A stretch of 64,000 nucleotides of DNA from Streptomyces lincolnensis (GTDB taxonomy: Bacteria > Actinomycetota > Actinomycetes > Streptomycetales > Streptomycetaceae): positions 7,192,001-7,256,000 of the forward strand of contig NZ_CP016438.1 of NCBI RefSeq assembly GCF_001685355.1. The letters run 5' to 3'. The translations under genes were made by a program, and so were the position numbers. Within the stretch, counting starts at the first letter, position 1, and each line of letters opens with the position of its first letter. Below the pieces are notes generated by a model that was given only the letters and a program-made list of their open reading frames with translations, had not been told where the DNA came from and did no database searches. This document shows, one piece after another, positions 35,031-43,025 of this stretch.

Positions 35031-36413
35031 TCAGGAGGTCAGAGGGAGTGCAGCCAGTTCGGCCACGACCAGGGTGAGGGGGCCGAACAGGGCCAGCAGC
35101 GCGCCGGCGCGGACGGCGGCGGCGCCGCGCAGCATCGTGGCGGGGGCACCGAGCCGCAGCAGGGCCTCGGTGGTGTCGGCGCGGGCGTGCTTGGCCTCCA
35201 CCGCGGCGGTCAGGAGCGTCGCGAGGGTGCAGCCGACGACCAGGAGCAGGCCGAGGGTGGTCAGGGGGCCGAACTCCGCGCCGTCCGGGCCGTCGAGGGC
35301 CGTCATGGCGTACGCGCCCGATGCCACCGCGCAGACGACGCCCAGGGGGCGGCCGATACGGGTCGACTCCGTCATCAGGACGCGGCCCGCGAGGAGGCGC
35401 AGGGCGCCGGGGCGGGCGGTCTGGAGGAGCCGGCCGCACAGGTGGGTGAGGCCGGGCCCGGCCAGCGCCAGGCCGGTGGCGGTGAGGAGCCAGCCGATGA
35501 GCACGGAGGGGGCACCGCCCGCCAGGCCGCCGGGGAGGGGGGTGGTGGGGGTGCCTCCGGAGCGGGTGGCGTAGGCCTCCACGGCCAGGCCCGCGGCGAG
35601 TACGGCGATGCCCCAGGGGAGACCCTTCGGAGGATCTGCGGGGGGCGCGGGGAGGGTGTCGGGGGGCAGGACGGGGCTTGCTTGACCCTCGGTCTGCGCC
35701 GGGGGGTGGGGTTCGCTCGCCCGCGCTTGCGGGGGGCCGTCCTTCCCCGGACCGTCCTTCCCCGGACCGTCCTTCCCCGGGCGGGCCGTGGCCCGCAGAC
35801 GGGCGCCGAACCGTCCGTACGCGCCGAAGGTTTCGCGTGCCTTTCCGCTGCCGTACGCCCCGAAGCGGCCGAAGGTGCGGGTGCCCGGTGGGGTGGGGCG
35901 GTCGTCCCGGGGACGCAGGGTCAGGGCCACCGACAGGGACGCGATCACCGGGGTCAGGGACAGCAGGGTCAGTGCGGCCGGCAACGGCAGGGGCGAGTCC
36001 GCGGCCAGGAACTCCGCCGCCGCTCCGTCGAAGGGCATGCCCGTGAGGTCGCCCCGGAGATGGAGGAAGAAGAGCAGGGCGAGCATGGAGCCGAGGGTGC
36101 AGGCGAGAGCCGTGGTGGTGGCCGAGACGGCCATCAGGCGGGCCGGTCCGAGACCGATCGCGGAGAGGCCGGTGCGGGGGCTGGTGGCCGGGTCGGTGCG
36201 GGCGACGGCGACCGCGAAGTAGACCGTCGCGGCGAGCGGGGTGGCGCACCAGGCGAGGCGGAGGAGGGACCCGGAGCCGGCGTCCGGGTTGCTCATGGCG
36301 TAGCCGAGGGTGCACAGCAGGAGGAAGCCCGTGCCCGCCGAGGCCGCGGCCACCAGGAGCCGGCGGAGCTGTACGGCCGGGTGGGCCCCGCGGGTCAGAC
36401 GGAGAGCGAGCAC
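35031..36413 (-). CDS. Multi-span membrane protein, probable ABC exporter permease
   Basis: 460 residues with about eight hydrophobic segments (for example GTGFLLLCTLGYAM and LLLVVGCTLATLLTAAV). A proline/glycine-rich insert in the middle includes three tandem PGKDG units. It is encoded next to, and overlaps by 19 bases, an ABC ATPase gene, so it is most likely the membrane partner of that ATPase. The FtsX-like arrangement is weak and I cannot name a substrate. Confidence 0.7.
   Translation of the reverse strand: MLALRLTRGAHPAVQLRRLLVAAASAGTGFLLLCTLGYAMSNPDAGSGSLLRLAWCATPLAATVYFAVAVARTDPATSPRTGLSAIGLGPARLMAVSATTTALACTLGSMLALLFFLHLRGDLTGMPFDGAAAEFLAADSPLPLPAALTLLSLTPVIASLSVALTLRPRDDRPTPPGTRTFGRFGAYGSGKARETFGAYGRFGARLRATARPGKDGPGKDGPGKDGPPQARASEPHPPAQTEGQASPVLPPDTLPAPPADPPKGLPWGIAVLAAGLAVEAYATRSGGTPTTPLPGGLAGGAPSVLIGWLLTATGLALAGPGLTHLCGRLLQTARPGALRLLAGRVLMTESTRIGRPLGVVCAVASGAYAMTALDGPDGAEFGPLTTLGLLLVVGCTLATLLTAAVEAKHARADTTEALLRLGAPATMLRGAAAVRAGALLALFGPLTLVVAELAALPLTS
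35737..35780 (-). repeat. 15-bp tandem repeat, three copies (codes PGKDG units)
   Basis: CCGTCCTTCCCCGGA is repeated at 35737, 35752 and 35767, and only the end of the last copy changes. It adds five residues per unit to the middle loop of the permease-like protein, so copy number can vary without a frameshift. Confidence 0.8.
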
Positions 36414-37135
36414 GTGGCCCGGCCTTCCGTCTCGGCGACCGGGGGGAGATGGACCGTGTTCACCCGTCGGCCGTCCAGCAGCGAGAGCGTGCGGTCCGCC
36501 AGGGCGGCCGTATCGGCGTCGTGGGTGGCGAGGACGACCGTGATGCCGTGCGAGCGGGCCGCCGTGGTGAGGGTGCGCAGGACGTGGCCGCGGTCGGCGC
36601 GGTGCAGCGGGGCCGTCGGCTCGTCGGCGAACAGGACCGTGGGGGCGGGGGCCAGGGCGCGCGCGATGCAGACGCGCTGGCGTTCGGACTGGCGCAGTTC
36701 GTGCGGGCGTTTGCGGGTCTTGTCACCGATGTCGAGGCGCTCCAGCCACTCCAGCGCGGCGGTCTTGGCGCGGCGGCGGCCGACGCCGCGCAGCATCAGG
36801 GGCAGGGCCGCGTTCTCCCAGACGTTCAGCTCGGGGACCAGCACCGGCGCCGGGTCGATCCAGCCGAAGCGGTCGCGGCGCACCCGTTCGCGGGCCATCG
36901 GGCCCAGGGTGTGCAGGGGCACGCTGTTGAACCAGACCTCGCCGCGCTGCGCCGGGACCAGGCCGGACAGGCACCGCAGCAGTGCCGTCTTGCCGCTGCC
37001 GCGCGGGCCGCCCACGGCCAGGATCTCGCCCTCGCGGACGCCGAGCGAGACCCCGGCGATGCCGGGTGAGCCGTCGCGGTGGGTGAAGTGCAGGGACCGT
37101 GCCCAGAGCACGTCGTTGTCCGGCGGAGCCTCCAT
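36395..37135 (-). CDS. ABC transporter ATP-binding protein
   Basis: 246 residues from the ATG at 37135. Walker A GPRGSGKT (about residue 43), Walker B VLFADEPTAPLH and switch region VVLATHDADTAA are present. The signature reads LRQSERQRVCIARALA instead of LSGGQ, a marked deviation. It resembles the LolD/MacB group and should power the adjacent multi-span protein. Its stop overlaps the start of that gene. Confidence 0.88.
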   Translation of the reverse strand: MEAPPDNDVLWARSLHFTHRDGSPGIAGVSLGVREGEILAVGGPRGSGKTALLRCLSGLVPAQRGEVWFNSVPLHTLGPMARERVRRDRFGWIDPAPVLVPELNVWENAALPLMLRGVGRRRAKTAALEWLERLDIGDKTRKRPHELRQSERQRVCIARALAPAPTVLFADEPTAPLHRADRGHVLRTLTTAARSHGITVVLATHDADTAALADRTLSLLDGRRVNTVHLPPVAETEGRATCSLSV

Positions 37136-37326
37136 GGGCGTACACCTCGTTCTGGTTCCGTTGTGCCTTGCAATCCCCCGTGCGGGGGAACGAAAGCAGG
37201 GCCGATCGGTTACCAGGCACGCTAGGGAGCCGGGGCGGTGAGGCCGGACAGCACGCGGCCCGGGGTGCTTCCCTGTCACTCGGACGGGCGCACCCCGGGC
37301 CGTGCGGTCGGCTGAACCGCCGGGGG

Positions 37327-38691
37327 CTAGAGCTTCGTCCACGCCTCCGTCAGCGTCGCGCGCAGGATCTGCTCGATCTCGTCGAAGGTCTCCTGGTTGG
37401 AGATCAGCGGCGGGGCGAGCTGGACGACCGGGTCGCCGCGGTCGTCGGCGCGGCAGTACAGGCCGTTGTCGTACAGCGCCTTCGACAGGAAGCCGTACAG
37501 GACCCGCTCGGTCTCCTCCTCGTCGAAGGACTCCTTCGTCACCTTGTCCTTCACGAGCTCGATGCCGTAGAAGAAGCCGTTGCCGCGGACGTCGCCGACG
37601 ATCGGCAGGTCGTGCAGTTTCTCCAGGGTGGCGCGGAAGGCGCCCTCGTTGTCGAGGACGTGCTGGTTGAGGTTCTCGCGCTCGAAGAGGTCGAGGTTGG
37701 CGAGGCCGACCGCGGCGGAGACCGGGTGGCCGCCGAAGGTGTAGCCGTGCAGGAAGACGTTGTCCTCCTTGTAGAACGGCTCGGCGAGGCGGTCGGAGAT
37801 GATGCAGGCGCCGATCGGGGAGTAGCCCGAGGTCATGCCCTTGGCGCAGGTGATCATGTCCGGGACGTAGTCGAACTTGTCGCAGGCGAACAGAGTGCCG
37901 AGGCGGCCGAAGGCGCAGATGACCTCGTCCGAGACGAGCAGCACGTCGTACTGGTCGCAGATCTCGCGGACCCGCCGGAAGTAGCCGGGCGGGGGCGGGA
38001 AGCAGCCGCCCGCGTTCTGCACCGGCTCCAGGAAGACCGCGGCGACCGTGTCCGCGCCCTCCATGAGGATCTGCTGCTCGATCTGGTCGGCGGCCCAGCG
38101 GCCGAAGGCCTCGGGGTCGTCGCCGAAGAGGGGCGCCCGGTAGATGTTGGTGTTCGGGACCTTGTGGGCGCCCGGCACCAGCGGCTCGAAGGGGGCCTTC
38201 AGGGCGGGCAGGCCGGTGATGGACAGGGCGCCCTGCGGGGTGCCGTGGTAGGCGACCGCGCGCGAGATGACCTTGTGCTTGGTGGGCTTGCCGGTCAGCT
38301 TGAAGTACTGCTTGGCGAGCTTCCAGGCGGTCTCGACCGCCTCGCCGCCGCCGGTGGTGAAGAAGACCTTGTTCAGGTCGCCCGGCGCGTGGTGCGCGAG
38401 GCGCTCCGCGAGCTCCACGGCCTTGGGGTGGGCGTAGGACCACACCGGGAAGAACGCCAGGTCCTGGGCCTGCTTGAAGGCGGCCTCGGCGAGCTCCGTG
38501 CGGCCGTGTCCGGCCTGGACCACGAACAGGCCCGCGAGACCGTCGAGGTAGCGCTTGCCCTTGTCGTCGTAGATGTAGGTGCCCTCGCCCCGGACGATCG
38601 TCGGGACCGGGGAGTTCTCGTACGAGGACATGCGGGTGAAGTGCATCCACAGGTGGTCGTACGCGGTGCGGCTGAGGTCCTTGGAGCTCAC
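37327..38691 (-). CDS. Class III PLP aminotransferase, putative putrescine/polyamine aminotransferase
   Basis: 454 residues of the omega-aminotransferase type: HLWMHFTRMSSYENSPVPTI, FFTTGGGEAVETAWKLAKQY, LLVSDEVICAFGRLG and the PLP-lysine segment CAKGMTSGYSPIGA. It would move an amino group from a diamine or omega-amino acid to pyruvate or 2-oxoglutarate. The divergent Lrp regulator and aldehyde dehydrogenase that follow suggest putrescine to 4-aminobutanal to GABA. In S. coelicolor the equivalent locus is linked to polyamine use. Confidence 0.9.
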   Translation of the reverse strand: MSSKDLSRTAYDHLWMHFTRMSSYENSPVPTIVRGEGTYIYDDKGKRYLDGLAGLFVVQAGHGRTELAEAAFKQAQDLAFFPVWSYAHPKAVELAERLAHHAPGDLNKVFFTTGGGEAVETAWKLAKQYFKLTGKPTKHKVISRAVAYHGTPQGALSITGLPALKAPFEPLVPGAHKVPNTNIYRAPLFGDDPEAFGRWAADQIEQQILMEGADTVAAVFLEPVQNAGGCFPPPPGYFRRVREICDQYDVLLVSDEVICAFGRLGTLFACDKFDYVPDMITCAKGMTSGYSPIGACIISDRLAEPFYKEDNVFLHGYTFGGHPVSAAVGLANLDLFERENLNQHVLDNEGAFRATLEKLHDLPIVGDVRGNGFFYGIELVKDKVTKESFDEEETERVLYGFLSKALYDNGLYCRADDRGDPVVQLAPPLISNQETFDEIEQILRATLTEAWTKL

Positions 38692-38710
38692 GGTTATCGG
38701 GTCCTCACGG

Positions 38711-39235
38711 TTATCGGGTGCCCCACATGTAGGTCTGCTTCTTGAGCTTCAGATAGACGAAGCTCTCGGTCGAGCGCACTCCGGGGATGGCCCGGATGCG
38801 TCCGTTGATGACGTCCAGGAGGTGGTCGTCGTCCTCGCAGACGATCTCCACCATCAGGTCGAAGGAGCCCGCGGTCATCACCACGTACTCGCATTCGGAC
38901 ATGGCGCTCAGCGCGTCCGCCATGGGCTCGACGTCGCCCTCGACATGGATGCCGACCATCGCCTGGCGGCGGAAGCCCACGGTGAGCGGGTCCGTGACGG
39001 CGACGATCTGCATCACGCCCTGGTCGAGCAGCTTCTGGACGCGCTGGCGCACGGCCGCCTCGGAGAGGCCGACGGCCTTGCCGATCGCGGCGTACGGCCG
39101 GCGGCCGTCCTCCTGGAGCTGCTCGATGATGGCGAGGGAGACGGCGTCCAGGTGAGGAGTGCCGTGACTGGACGCGCGGATCTCCCGTGCGTCCCTGGGG
39201 TCTGCGCTTCGACTGGCCACGACGTCACTGTGCAC
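38711..39235 (-). CDS. Lrp/AsnC family transcriptional regulator
   Basis: 174 residues from a GTG at 39235; a TTG at 39256 is possible. The N-terminal helix-turn-helix (AIIEQLQEDGRRPYAAIGKA; VGLSEAAVRQRVQKLLDQGV) is followed by a RAM ligand domain (AMVGIHVEGDVEPMADALSA; LDVINGRIRAIPGVRSTESF). It lies just after the aminotransferase promoter side and divergent from the dehydrogenase. The S. coelicolor counterpart (called EpuRI, if memory serves) controls polyamine genes; I infer the same here. Confidence 0.88.
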   Translation of the reverse strand: MHSDVVASRSADPRDAREIRASSHGTPHLDAVSLAIIEQLQEDGRRPYAAIGKAVGLSEAAVRQRVQKLLDQGVMQIVAVTDPLTVGFRRQAMVGIHVEGDVEPMADALSAMSECEYVVMTAGSFDLMVEIVCEDDDHLLDVINGRIRAIPGVRSTESFVYLKLKKQTYMWGTR

Positions 39236-39295
39236 GACGTCTCGACACTTCCGCAAGGCTGTATCGATGAAATTCGTTGTTCACGAGACCGAGAC

Positions 39296-39310
39296 CTGCG
39301 GATTTCGCAG
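39296..39310. promoter_or_regulatory. CTGCG-N5-CGCAG inverted repeat, putative Lrp operator
   Basis: A perfect 5-5-5 inverted repeat with an AT-richer centre (GATTT) lies in the divergent region between the Lrp gene and the dehydrogenase gene. This shape is what Lrp/AsnC dimers bind. Confidence 0.45.
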
Positions 39311-39405
39311 CTATGGCGGGATCAGGGGTGTTGAAAACGTGGAGCACCGGATTAGGGTGGGTGTCTCAGTCAATGGACACCTCGACCTGACACAGGAGGC
39401 CGGCA

Positions 39406-40845
39406 GTGAGCACCGAGCTGCGTCGTCTGCGCAACCACATCAACGGTGAGTTCCGGGACGCCGCCGACGGACGGACCACGGACGTGGTCAACCCCGTGAC
39501 GGGCGAGGCGTACGCGACCGCGCCGCTGTCCGGGCAGGCGGACGTGGACGCGGCGATGGCCGCCGCTGCCGCCGCCTTCCCCGGCTGGCGCGACACGACT
39601 CCCGCCGAGCGCCAGAAGGCCCTGCTGAAGATCGCCGACGCGTTCGAGGAGCGCGCCGAGGAGCTCATCGCGGCCGAGGTGGAGAACACGGGCAAGCCGA
39701 TCGGGCTCACGCGGTCCGAGGAGATCCCGCCGATGGTCGACCAGATCCGCTTCTTCGCGGGCGCGGCCCGGATGCTGGAGGGGCGCTCCGCGGGCGAGTA
39801 CATGGAGGGCCTCACCTCGATCGTGCGGCGTGAGCCCGTCGGCGTCTGCGCGCAGGTCGCGCCGTGGAACTACCCCATGATGATGGCCGTGTGGAAGTTC
39901 GCGCCGGCGCTCGCGGCGGGCAACACGGTGGTGCTGAAGCCGTCGGACACGACGCCGGCGTCGACGGTGCTGATCGCGGAGATCATCGGCGGGATCCTGC
40001 CGAAGGGCGTCTTCAACGTCATCACCGGTGACCGGGACACCGGCCGGCTGATGGTCGAGCACCCGACGCCGGCGATGGCCTCCATCACCGGGTCGGTGCG
40101 GGCGGGCATGTCGGTCGCCGAGTCCGCGTCCAGGGACCTGAAGCGGGTCCACCTGGAACTCGGCGGCAAGGCTCCGGTGGTGGTGTTCGAGGACACCGAC
40201 ATCGCCAAGGCCGTCGAGGACATCTCCGTCGCGGGGTACTTCAACGCCGGGCAGGACTGCACGGCGGCCACGCGGGTGCTGGTGCAGTCGTCGATCCACG
40301 ACGAGTTCGTGGCCGCGCTGGCCAAGGCCGCCGCCGACACGAAGACCGGGCAGCCGGACGACGAGGACGTGCTGTACGGGCCGCTGAACAACCCCAACCA
40401 GCTGAAGCAGGTCTCCGGGTTCATCGAGCGGCTGCCCGCGCACGCCAAGGTCGAGGCCGGCGGTCACCAGGTCGGTGAGAAGGGGTACTTCTACGCGCCC
40501 ACCGTCGTGTCCGGGCTGAAGCAGGACGACGAGATCATCCAGAACGAGGTCTTCGGGCCGGTCATCACGGTCCAGTCCTTCACGGACGAGGAGCAGGCGG
40601 TGGAGTGGGCCAACGGCGTCGACTACGCGTTGGCGTCCTCCGTCTGGACCAAGGACCACGGGCGCGCCATGCGGATGTCCAAGAAGCTGGACTTCGGATG
40701 CGTGTGGATCAACACGCACATCCCGCTGGTCGCGGAGATGCCGCACGGCGGGTTCAAGAAGTCCGGGTACGGCAAGGACCTGTCGGCGTACGGCTTCGAC
40801 GACTACACGCGGATCAAGCACGTGATGACGTCGCTGGACGCGTGA
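39406..40845 (+). CDS. Gamma-aminobutyraldehyde dehydrogenase-like aldehyde dehydrogenase
   Basis: 479 residues of the NAD(P)-dependent aldehyde dehydrogenase family: VAPWNYPMMMAVWKFAPALA, catalytic Glu in HLELGGKAPVVVF and catalytic Cys in NAGQDCTAATR. It resembles enzymes that oxidise 4-aminobutanal to GABA. The GTG at 39406 has CAGGAGG upstream. It is divergent from the Lrp and aminotransferase genes, consistent with one catabolic unit. A second, related gene lies at 50873-52411. Confidence 0.92.
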   Translation: MSTELRRLRNHINGEFRDAADGRTTDVVNPVTGEAYATAPLSGQADVDAAMAAAAAAFPGWRDTTPAERQKALLKIADAFEERAEELIAAEVENTGKPIGLTRSEEIPPMVDQIRFFAGAARMLEGRSAGEYMEGLTSIVRREPVGVCAQVAPWNYPMMMAVWKFAPALAAGNTVVLKPSDTTPASTVLIAEIIGGILPKGVFNVITGDRDTGRLMVEHPTPAMASITGSVRAGMSVAESASRDLKRVHLELGGKAPVVVFEDTDIAKAVEDISVAGYFNAGQDCTAATRVLVQSSIHDEFVAALAKAAADTKTGQPDDEDVLYGPLNNPNQLKQVSGFIERLPAHAKVEAGGHQVGEKGYFYAPTVVSGLKQDDEIIQNEVFGPVITVQSFTDEEQAVEWANGVDYALASSVWTKDHGRAMRMSKKLDFGCVWINTHIPLVAEMPHGGFKKSGYGKDLSAYGFDDYTRIKHVMTSLDA

Positions 40846-40972
40846 GGCACCGCCCTTCGCCGGGCTTTGCCATCTCTTTACAACCCACCCTGTGTCCGCC
40901 TCGTCTCTCCCGTCGATCTGTGACCCGCCCGCCGACCCGGTGGGCGGACGGACCGACGAGAGGGAACGATTC

Positions 40973-41362
40973 ATGCGCCGAACCGTGCTGAGCGTCTTGG
41001 CACTTGCGGGGACCGCCGTACTGGTGGGCACAGGGCCCGCGTTCGCCGACGGGGCGTCGACCCCGACCCCGGTTCCCGCCACCACCCCGAGCGCCTCCGC
41101 GGAACCGTCCGCGGTCCCGGAGCCCACCAAGGCGCCGTCGGAGGCGCCGACCGACGCCCCGAGCACCGAGCCGACCCTCGCCCCGTCCCCGGGCGATCAG
41201 GTGTCCGTCGTGCCGAGCGGCGCGCCCGACACCGGTGCCGCGTCCGAGGCGAACGGGTCCGGGGGCAACGGCGGTCTGATCGGCGGGGGCGCCGCCGCGG
41301 CGTGCGCGGTGGGCGGCGCGGCCTTCTATGTCGTACGGCGCCGGAGGGCGGCCGGGGCATGA
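40973..41362 (+). CDS. Small exported protein with sorting-like C-terminus, probable sortase F substrate
   Basis: 129 residues: a signal peptide (TVLSVLALAGTAVLVGTGPA), a stalk almost entirely of Pro, Ser, Thr, Ala and Glu, then APDTGA, a Gly-rich spacer, a membrane segment (GGAAAACAVGGAAFYVV) and RRRR. PDTG departs from LPXTG by having Ala in place of Leu. Its stop overlaps the start of the sortase gene, so it is probably that enzyme's substrate. Confidence 0.75.
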   Translation: MRRTVLSVLALAGTAVLVGTGPAFADGASTPTPVPATTPSASAEPSAVPEPTKAPSEAPTDAPSTEPTLAPSPGDQVSVVPSGAPDTGAASEANGSGGNGGLIGGGAAAACAVGGAAFYVVRRRRAAGA

Positions 41363-42042
41363 CCTCGCCCTCCAGGCGGGCCGCGGTCCGCCGCCCCGGG
41401 ATCTGCGTCGTCGCCGTGGCGACGGCCGCCCTGCTGGTGAGCTGCGGCGGGTCGGGAGGCCCGACCGCGGCCGGCGGCTCGGCGGGCACGCGGGCGACGG
41501 ACGAACGCCCCACCGGCACGCCGTCGTCGGCGGACCCGGGCGCCTCCGTCAAGTCGCCGCAGGCGCGGGGGCGTTCCGTTCCCGTCGGGCTGCGGATCCC
41601 GGCGATCGGGGTCGACACCCCGGTGATGCGGCTGGGGCTGGCCCCGGACGGGAGTGTGCGGGTGCCGCCGATCACCGCGGACGACCGGGCCGGCTGGTAC
41701 GAGCACTCGCCGACGCCCGGGCAGACCGGTCCGTCGGTGATCCTCGGCCATGTCACCGTCGGGAAGTACGGGGACGGGGTGTTCCGGCACCTGGACCGGC
41801 TGCGCCGGGGGGAACGGATCGAGGCGCGCCTGGAGAACGGCACGACGGCCGAGTTCGCCGTCACCGACGTACGGACCGTCGCCAAGGCGGACTTTCCCGC
41901 CGAGGACGTGTACGGGAACGTGAACCGGCCGGAGTTGCGTCTCATCACGTGCGGCGGGCCCCTTGCCGAGGACGGCTACCGCGACAACGTGATCGTGTTC
42001 GCCGTGTCGACCTCGGCGACGAGTTCCGCGGGAGAACGGTGA
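41359..42042 (+). CDS. Class F sortase
   Basis: 227 residues. An N-terminal hydrophobic segment ends LLVSCGG; a Pro/Ser/Thr-rich linker leads to the sortase barrel (VPVGLRIPAIGVDTPVMRLG). Catalytic residues are visible: His in VILGHVTVGK, Cys in LRLITCGG and Arg in DGYRDNVIVFAV. Class F enzymes are the actinobacterial sortases that attach proteins to peptidoglycan. Overlapping start and stop codons tie it to the substrate gene before and the sigma gene after. Confidence 0.92.
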   Translation: MTSPSRRAAVRRPGICVVAVATAALLVSCGGSGGPTAAGGSAGTRATDERPTGTPSSADPGASVKSPQARGRSVPVGLRIPAIGVDTPVMRLGLAPDGSVRVPPITADDRAGWYEHSPTPGQTGPSVILGHVTVGKYGDGVFRHLDRLRRGERIEARLENGTTAEFAVTDVRTVAKADFPAEDVYGNVNRPELRLITCGGPLAEDGYRDNVIVFAVSTSATSSAGER

Positions 42043-42533
42043 AACGGTCCCGTGAGAGGGCGGCGGCGTCCGAGCTGTTCGCCGCCCTCTATCCGCGCCT
42101 CGCCGGCTGGTGCCGTCGGCTGGTCGACGACGACGAGACGGCGCACGAGATCGCCTCGGAGGCCTTCACCCGGCTCTGGGGCCGCTGGACCGCGGTGACG
42201 GAGCCGCGGGGCTTCCTCTACGTCACCGCGGCCAACCTGGTCCGCGATCACTGGCGCAAGCTGGAGCGTGAACGGCGAGCGGTGCACCGGGTGACCGTCG
42301 AGGCCTCCGTACGTCCGCACGCCGAGCCGTCCGATCCCTCGGTGCGGTTGCTCGTGCAGTCGCTTCCGGAACGGCTGCGGATCCCGATCCTGCTGCACTA
42401 CTACGCTGACATGCCGATCCGGGAGGTGTCCGCGCTGACCGGGCGGAAGGAAGGAACCGTCAAGGCCGATCTGCACGCGGCCCGTGAACTGCTCCGTGCC
42501 CATCTGGGGAGAAGCCTTGATCACACACTCTGA
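42039..42533 (+). CDS. ECF-type RNA polymerase sigma factor
   Basis: 164 residues from the GTG at 42039. Region 2 (LFAALYPRLAGWCRRLVDDD; ETAHEIASEAFTRLWGRW) and region 4 (LPERLRIPILLHYYADMPIR; SALTGRKEGTVKADLHAARE) are both present. It overlaps the sortase stop by four bases and the next gene by 17, so it belongs to the sortase operon and may control cell-surface protein genes. Confidence 0.88.
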   Translation: MKRSRERAAASELFAALYPRLAGWCRRLVDDDETAHEIASEAFTRLWGRWTAVTEPRGFLYVTAANLVRDHWRKLERERRAVHRVTVEASVRPHAEPSDPSVRLLVQSLPERLRIPILLHYYADMPIREVSALTGRKEGTVKADLHAARELLRAHLGRSLDHTL

Positions 42534-42984
42534 CGAGAGCCCGGAGTTCGAGCCCGACGACCCCCTCGCCGTCATCCTGCGGCCCTCCTCCGACTACCTG
42601 GGCCCGCCCGCGGGCCGGTACGAGGCGATCCGCCGCCGTGCCGCCCGGCGCCGGCTCGTGCGTGCGGCGGTCGGGGTGGGCGGGGCGTGCGCGGTCGCCG
42701 CCCTCGTCGCGCTGCCGCTGCGGACGGCCTCGTCCGACGTGCCCGTGAGGCCGACGGTCCCGCTCGCCCCGCCGGTGAGCGGCAGCCCCTCGCAGGCGCC
42801 CACCCTGCCGGCCACACCCGCGCCCTCGCCCTCTTCCACGGCCACTCCCATGCCCTCCGATCCCAGCTCGGGCCTCGACCCCGGCGAGGACGTGTCGGGC
42901 ACTGTCCCGACGCCCACCACCGCTCCCACCGGCGCGCCGTCGGCCGTTCCGACCATCCAGTCCTCGCCGAGCGACGGACCCTAG
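42517..42984 (+). CDS. Single-span membrane protein, possible sigma-factor regulator
   Basis: 155 residues from a TTG at 42517, preceded by GGGGAGAAG and overlapping the sigma gene by 17 bases. A cytoplasmic acidic N-part (about 45 residues) is followed by RRRAARRR, one membrane segment (AAVGVGGACAVAALVALPL) and a long Pro/Ser/Thr outer tail. By position and topology it could be the anti-sigma factor, but it has no zinc-anti-sigma motif, so this is a guess. Confidence 0.65.
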   Translation: MITHSDESPEFEPDDPLAVILRPSSDYLGPPAGRYEAIRRRAARRRLVRAAVGVGGACAVAALVALPLRTASSDVPVRPTVPLAPPVSGSPSQAPTLPATPAPSPSSTATPMPSDPSSGLDPGEDVSGTVPTPTTAPTGAPSAVPTIQSSPSDGP

Positions 42985-42990
42985 TTTTTT

Positions 42991-43019
42991 TTGAACATGT
43001 TCAACTGCGGGCGTACGCT
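42991..43019 (+). promoter_or_regulatory. Promoter TTGAAC-17-TACGCT overlapped by a perfect 14-bp palindrome
   Basis: TTGAAC (42991-42996) and TACGCT (43014-43019) are 17 bases apart. The perfect palindrome TTGAACATGTTCAA (42991-43004) covers the -35 box. The ATG of the next gene is six bases after the -10 box, so the message is probably leaderless and the palindrome is a good repressor site. Confidence 0.6.
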
Positions 43020-43025
43020 GCCGCC

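Noticed and set aside
34513..36315. A 600-codon minus-strand frame over the VOC gene and permease
   Set aside because: Only the 140 codons of the VOC protein are real. The upstream part is a G+C-driven shadow of the permease gene.
36395..38650. A 751-codon minus-strand frame spanning the ABC ATPase and aminotransferase region
   Set aside because: Only the last 246 codons look like a protein. The rest is the wrong frame of the aminotransferase gene, kept open by high G+C content.
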